Source of the DNA: a virus
Reading direction: 5' to 3' (one strand)
Length of the DNA stretch: 64,000 nucleotides
Virus record (IMG/VR): IMGVR_UViG_3300032223_003183
Span: 1-64,000 of that record
The translations under genes and the position numbers were made by a program. The notes under the pieces were generated by a model. The model worked only from the letters and a program-made list of their open reading frames with translations. It was not told where the DNA came from and searched no databases. Positions 61,235 through 64,000 of the stretch are shown piece after piece. Position 1 is the first letter of the stretch; each line of letters starts with the position of its first letter.

Positions 61235-61265
61235 AACCCACCATTTTGGTGGGTTTCTTTATTTT
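61235..61265 (+). terminator. Rho-independent terminator after the tube gene
   Basis: AACCCACC (61235-61242) and GGTGGGTT (61248-61255) form a strong 8-base-pair stem with a 5-base loop, followed by a T-rich run. Confidence 0.85.
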
Positions 61266-61270
61266 TACTA

Positions 61271-61278
61271 TATTTATA
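61271..61278 (+). promoter_or_regulatory. TATTTATA promoter-like motif
   Basis: An exact TATTTATA 20 bases before the gp26-like start at 61299, just after the tube terminator. Confidence 0.55.
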
Positions 61279-61298
61279 TATAAACACAAATAAAATTT

Positions 61299-62045
61299 AT
61301 GGACAATCAAGTTACAAAACCAAAATTTCCTACGGAAATTGTAGAATTACCCTCAAAAGGTTTACTTTACCCAAAAGACAATCCTCTTTCAAGCGGTCAA
61401 ATTGAAATGAAATATATGACAGCTAGAGAAGAAGATATCTTAACTAACTCTAATTATATCCAATCAGGAGTAGTATTAGATAAATTATTGGAATCATTAA
61501 TTGTTTCTAAAATAGATCTAAAAGATATGATAATTGGAGATAAAAATGCTATTTTAATTGCTTCTCGTATTTTAGGATATGGTCAAGATTATGAATTTGA
61601 AGTTAATGGTAAACAATATAAAGTAGATTTAACTACTTTAAAAGATAAAGAATTACCAGAAGATGTAGACTATACTAAAGGTAATGAATTTTACTACACT
61701 TTACCTGCTTCAGGAGTTGAAGTTGGATTTAAAATCTTAACTCATGGTGATGAAGCTGCTGTTGAAGCTGAATTAAAAGGATTAAAAAAATTATATCCAA
61801 ACGGTGGTTTACCTGAAGTCTCAACTCGTTTAAAATATTCCATAATTTCAGTAGGAGGAAATACTGATAGAAAAGTTATTAGAGAATTTATTGATAATGA
61901 ATTATTAGCAAGAGATGCAAGATCATTACGTCAAGAAGTAAAACGTATCGCTCCAGATGTAGATTTAATTACAAAAGATGATGAAGGGGAGGACATCGCT
62001 ATACCCATTAGCCTTAACTTTTTTTGGCCTGACTTCAACCTATAG
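61299..62045 (+). CDS. gp26: Tail assembly chaperone/baseplate hub protein, gp26-like
   Basis: The 248-residue protein has FPTEIVELPSKGLLYPKDNP, QIEMKYMTAREEDILTNSNY and VVLDKLLESLIVSKIDLKDM. I know this block from the gp26-like proteins of T4-like phages. It ends SLNFFWPDFNL. T4 lists gp26 as a hub component, but in many tailed phages the gene pair between the tube and the tape measure encodes the tail chaperones. Its last 68 bases overlap the next gene in another frame, around a TTTTTTT run that may be a frameshift site. Confidence 0.8.
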   Translation: MDNQVTKPKFPTEIVELPSKGLLYPKDNPLSSGQIEMKYMTAREEDILTNSNYIQSGVVLDKLLESLIVSKIDLKDMIIGDKNAILIASRILGYGQDYEFEVNGKQYKVDLTTLKDKELPEDVDYTKGNEFYYTLPASGVEVGFKILTHGDEAAVEAELKGLKKLYPNGGLPEVSTRLKYSIISVGGNTDRKVIREFIDNELLARDARSLRQEVKRIAPDVDLITKDDEGEDIAIPISLNFFWPDFNL

Positions 62046-62298
62046 ATTAAATTTATTTGCCCAAATACATGAGATAGTATTTCATGGTAAGGGGGGATAT
62101 GATTGGAATACTATTTATGAAATGCCTATTTGGCTTAGAATATTTACTTTTAATAAATTAAAAGAATGGTATGATAAAGAACAGGAACAAGCTGATGCCC
62201 AAAACAATCAATTAACTAATAAAAATGCTGCTCAAATAGCTAGACCTAACATACCCCAAGCAAATTCATATAACGCTAAAGTGCCTACTAAAAAGTAG
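61978..62298 (+). CDS. gp51: gp51-like protein, probably made as a frameshift fusion with gp26
   Basis: The frame encodes LNLFAQIHEIVFHGKGGYDW and NTIYEMPIWLRIFTFNKLKE, the conserved core of gp51-like baseplate hub catalysts. The only start I can propose, ATG 61978, would add about 24 residues that are just the out-of-frame reading of gp26 codons, which is suspicious. More likely the ribosome shifts from gp26 at the T7 run at about 62019-62025. A terminator stem covers the stop codon (62296-62298). Functional core is confident; the start is not. Confidence 0.65.
   Translation: MMKGRTSLYPLALTFFGLTSTYRLNLFAQIHEIVFHGKGGYDWNTIYEMPIWLRIFTFNKLKEWYDKEQEQADAQNNQLTNKNAAQIARPNIPQANSYNAKVPTKK
62019..62025 (+). 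other. Candidate programmed frameshift site (TTTTTTT)
   Basis: In the gp26 frame the codons are AAC TTT TTT TGG. A +1 slip of the second Phe tRNA from TTT to TTT, or a -2 slip, keeps full pairing and enters the gp51 frame (GGC CTG). A -1 slip would not reach it. The gp26 stop is only 18 bases farther on, leaving a short window for slipping. Confidence 0.6.
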
Positions 62299-62307
62299 GC
62301 ATTTTTT
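62282..62307 (+). terminator. Rho-independent terminator overlapping the gp51 stop
   Basis: TGCCTACT (62282-62289) pairs with AGTAGGCA (62294-62301) around AAAA and is followed by a run of T. The stem includes the TAG stop of gp51 and separates the chaperone pair from the tape measure transcript. Confidence 0.85.
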
Positions 62308-62317
62308 GTCTCTTACA

Positions 62318-62325
62318 TATTTATA
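62318..62325 (+). promoter_or_regulatory. TATTTATA promoter-like motif
   Basis: An exact TATTTATA 17 bases before the tape measure ATG at 62343, directly after the terminator. Confidence 0.55.
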
Positions 62326-62342
62326 TTATATACTAAGATAAT

Positions 62343-64000
62343 ATGGCAGCCCCAGATCCTAAAGATTTACCAAAATACAGAAAAGACCTAGAAGATATAG
62401 CTAAATATACTGAAGAAGCCTTTCGTACAGTTGCCGATAATGTATCTCAAACCTTTAAAGACGCTTTAGCCCAAGGGCAATCAGTATCCAAATCTTTTGG
62501 AAATGATATAAAAAACAATATGAATTCATTAGCTCGTATAGCTACTGATAATATTGCTAATCAAGAAAAACTTAAAAAAGGTTTATTAACCCAACAAAGT
62601 ATTCAAAAACAAATTGAAACTCGTGAAGCTAAAATTTTAGCTATACAAAATAGTATAGAAGCTTCTAAATTAGCTGGAATAAAAATAAGTAAACAACTTT
62701 TAGAAGATTTAGAAAGATCTAAAGATTTAAATGAAATTTACATAGGTCAATTAAAGCAACAACAAAAATTAGTTAAAGATACTGAAGATTCCGTAAATAA
62801 ACAATTAGGTATATTTCCTAAATTGTTAGGTGGTTTAGATGCTGCTATGAAAAAATTGGGTCTTCCAAACTTTGGATTTGATGATGCCCTAAAGAAAACC
62901 CAAGCTATGGGTCAGGCCGCTAAAGCTAATGGGGAAGAATTTAATGCTACTAAAGCTTATATAGGTAATATTAAAGATAATTTAAAAGAATCTTTTAGTT
63001 CTGCTAATTTACTACAAACTGCTTTTGTAATAGCAGCAAAAACCTTCTTAGATTTAGATGATTCTATAGGTACTACTGCTAAACAATTAGGAGTTTCTTA
63101 TAATACTGCTGCCGGACTAAGTCAAGAATTTAATAATATTGCCAATTCCACAGGAAATATATTTGTTACCACAAAAGGTATAAATGAATCCTTTAACCAA
63201 ATTAATGCTGCTTTAGGTACTAATGGTAAAATTAATAGTGAAATTTTAGTTACCCAAACCGAATTAGTAAAACAAGCAGGTTATAGTGTTGAAGCAGCTA
63301 CAGCTATTTCTAAATTATCATTAGCTACAGGTAAACCTGCTAAAGAAATAACAACTCAATTTTTAGGTCAAGCTAAAGCATTAAATTTAGTTAATGGTAC
63401 TGCTATTAATGAAAAACAATTATTAGAAGAAGTATCTAAAACCTCAAAAGCTATCTTAATCACATTTGCTGATCAACCTGGAGCATTAGCTGCAGCAGCC
63501 TATGAAGTTAAAAAATTAGGTTTATCTTTAGATCAAATAAAAGGAATTCAAGATAGTTTATTAAACGTTGAGTCTTCTATTTCTAATGAATTTGAAGCTG
63601 AAGTATTAACTGGTAAACAATTAAACCTAGAAAGAGCAAGATACTACGCTTTAACTAATAATATTACAGGTTTAGCTAAAGAATTAGGAAACCAAGGTAT
63701 TACTCAGGCTAAATTTGCTGGAATGAACGTTATCCAACAAGAAGCTGTAGCTAAAGCAATGGGTATGTCTAGAGATCAAATGGCTGAAATGTTAATGAAC
63801 CAAACAGCTATTAATAAAATAACTGGGGTTGAAGGAGCTACTGCTAAAGAAAGATATAATAATGCTGTTAAAAAATATGGAGTAGAAAAAGCAAATGCCA
63901 TGTTAGGAGACGAAACATTAGCAAACCAACTCCAATCAGCTTCTATGCAAGATAGATTTAATGCTTCTATTGAAAAATTAAAAGATTTATTTGTAGGTTT
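62343..64000 (+). CDS. Tape measure protein, N-terminal part (cut by window end)
   Basis: An open frame from ATG 62343 runs without a stop to the end of the window and gives at least 552 residues. The protein is almost entirely helical with a Lys/Gln/Leu-rich coiled-coil first 200 residues (LLTQQSIQKQIETREAKILA), then helical repeats with Asn/Ala/Thr content around conserved stretches (AKTFLDLDDSIGTTAKQLGV, AAYEVKKLGLSLDQIKGIQD). This is the composition and position of a tape measure, which sets tail length, directly after the chaperone pair. T4's own gp29 is 590 residues; this one is probably longer. Confidence 0.8.
   Translation, partial: MAAPDPKDLPKYRKDLEDIAKYTEEAFRTVADNVSQTFKDALAQGQSVSKSFGNDIKNNMNSLARIATDNIANQEKLKKGLLTQQSIQKQIETREAKILAIQNSIEASKLAGIKISKQLLEDLERSKDLNEIYIGQLKQQQKLVKDTEDSVNKQLGIFPKLLGGLDAAMKKLGLPNFGFDDALKKTQAMGQAAKANGEEFNATKAYIGNIKDNLKESFSSANLLQTAFVIAAKTFLDLDDSIGTTAKQLGVSYNTAAGLSQEFNNIANSTGNIFVTTKGINESFNQINAALGTNGKINSEILVTQTELVKQAGYSVEAATAISKLSLATGKPAKEITTQFLGQAKALNLVNGTAINEKQLLEEVSKTSKAILITFADQPGALAAAAYEVKKLGLSLDQIKGIQDSLLNVESSISNEFEAEVLTGKQLNLERARYYALTNNITGLAKELGNQGITQAKFAGMNVIQQEAVAKAMGMSRDQMAEMLMNQTAINKITGVEGATAKERYNNAVKKYGVEKANAMLGDETLANQLQSASMQDRFNASIEKLKDLFVG

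Noticed and set aside
1-64000. tRNA, rRNA or integrase genes
   Set aside because: I looked for cloverleaf-like gaps and recombinase motifs. All intergenic gaps are under 200 bases and are explained by promoters, terminators or small genes, so nothing supports such a call.

Overview
The window is a 64 kb piece of a large, AT-rich genome of a tailed phage with a contractile tail, related to T4 (myovirus morphology). Every gene I accept lies on the + strand. Genes are tightly packed, at least thirteen junctions are one-base TAATG or TAGTG stop-start overlaps, and no gap exceeds 300 bases. The recognisable virion set is T4-like: gp25 and gp6 baseplate wedge, gp17 terminase, gp20 portal, gp21 prohead protease, gp22 scaffold, gp23 capsid, neck proteins, gp18 sheath, gp19 tube, gp26/gp51-type tail chaperones and a tape measure. 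Starts lack Shine-Dalgarno sequences, and one tail adhesin carries SprB-like repeats typical of flavobacterial surface proteins. I therefore infer a Bacteroidota (probably flavobacterial, aquatic) host; this is inference, not proof.

Layout. 1-17947: baseplate and tail-tip genes (split gp5-like spike, gp25, gp6, a DNRLRE-like protein, a giant 1883-residue baseplate protein, and adhesins). 17949-20341: GIY-YIG endonuclease, a 50-residue protein, DnaG-type primase and a PD-(D/E)XK exonuclease, a small DNA-metabolism island. 20365-29890: a run of small proteins and enzymes (P-loop kinase, nucleotidyltransferase fused to an HExxH peptidase, HAD nucleotidase, ParB-like protein, cupin, Dps-like protein). 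Most of these start with the same kind of short amphipathic leader ending in (L/I)-x-E. 29985-32118: FAD-dependent oxidoreductase, a small protein and a NadR-like kinase. 32156-44422: the packaging and head module, with an HNH endonuclease between the protease and scaffold regions. 44505-47783: PhoH-like ATPase and neck/tail completion genes. 47788-58640: tail fibres and adhesins, with TASYA repeats, three LamG proteins, YadA-head-like repeats and a 14-residue HAEG repeat. 58984-64000: sheath, tube, chaperone pair and tape measure (cut by the window end).

Regulation. An intergenic TATTTATA motif (or TATTTATT/C/G) precedes 21 genes or operons and is the best candidate for a phage-specific promoter element. 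It is the exact reverse complement of the T4 late promoter TATAAATA. Rho-independent terminator hairpins sit at six places, mostly flanking the highly expressed structural genes.

The strongest candidate for an undescribed system is the set of leader-bearing enzymes at 20365-28301. Together with the gp21-type protease encoded here they look like a collection of capsid-packaged, protease-processed proteins that would be injected with the DNA. A second notable point is a T7 slippery run at the gp26/gp51 overlap, which fits a +1 or -2 programmed frameshift. I saw no tRNA, rRNA, CRISPR array, insertion sequence or integrase.
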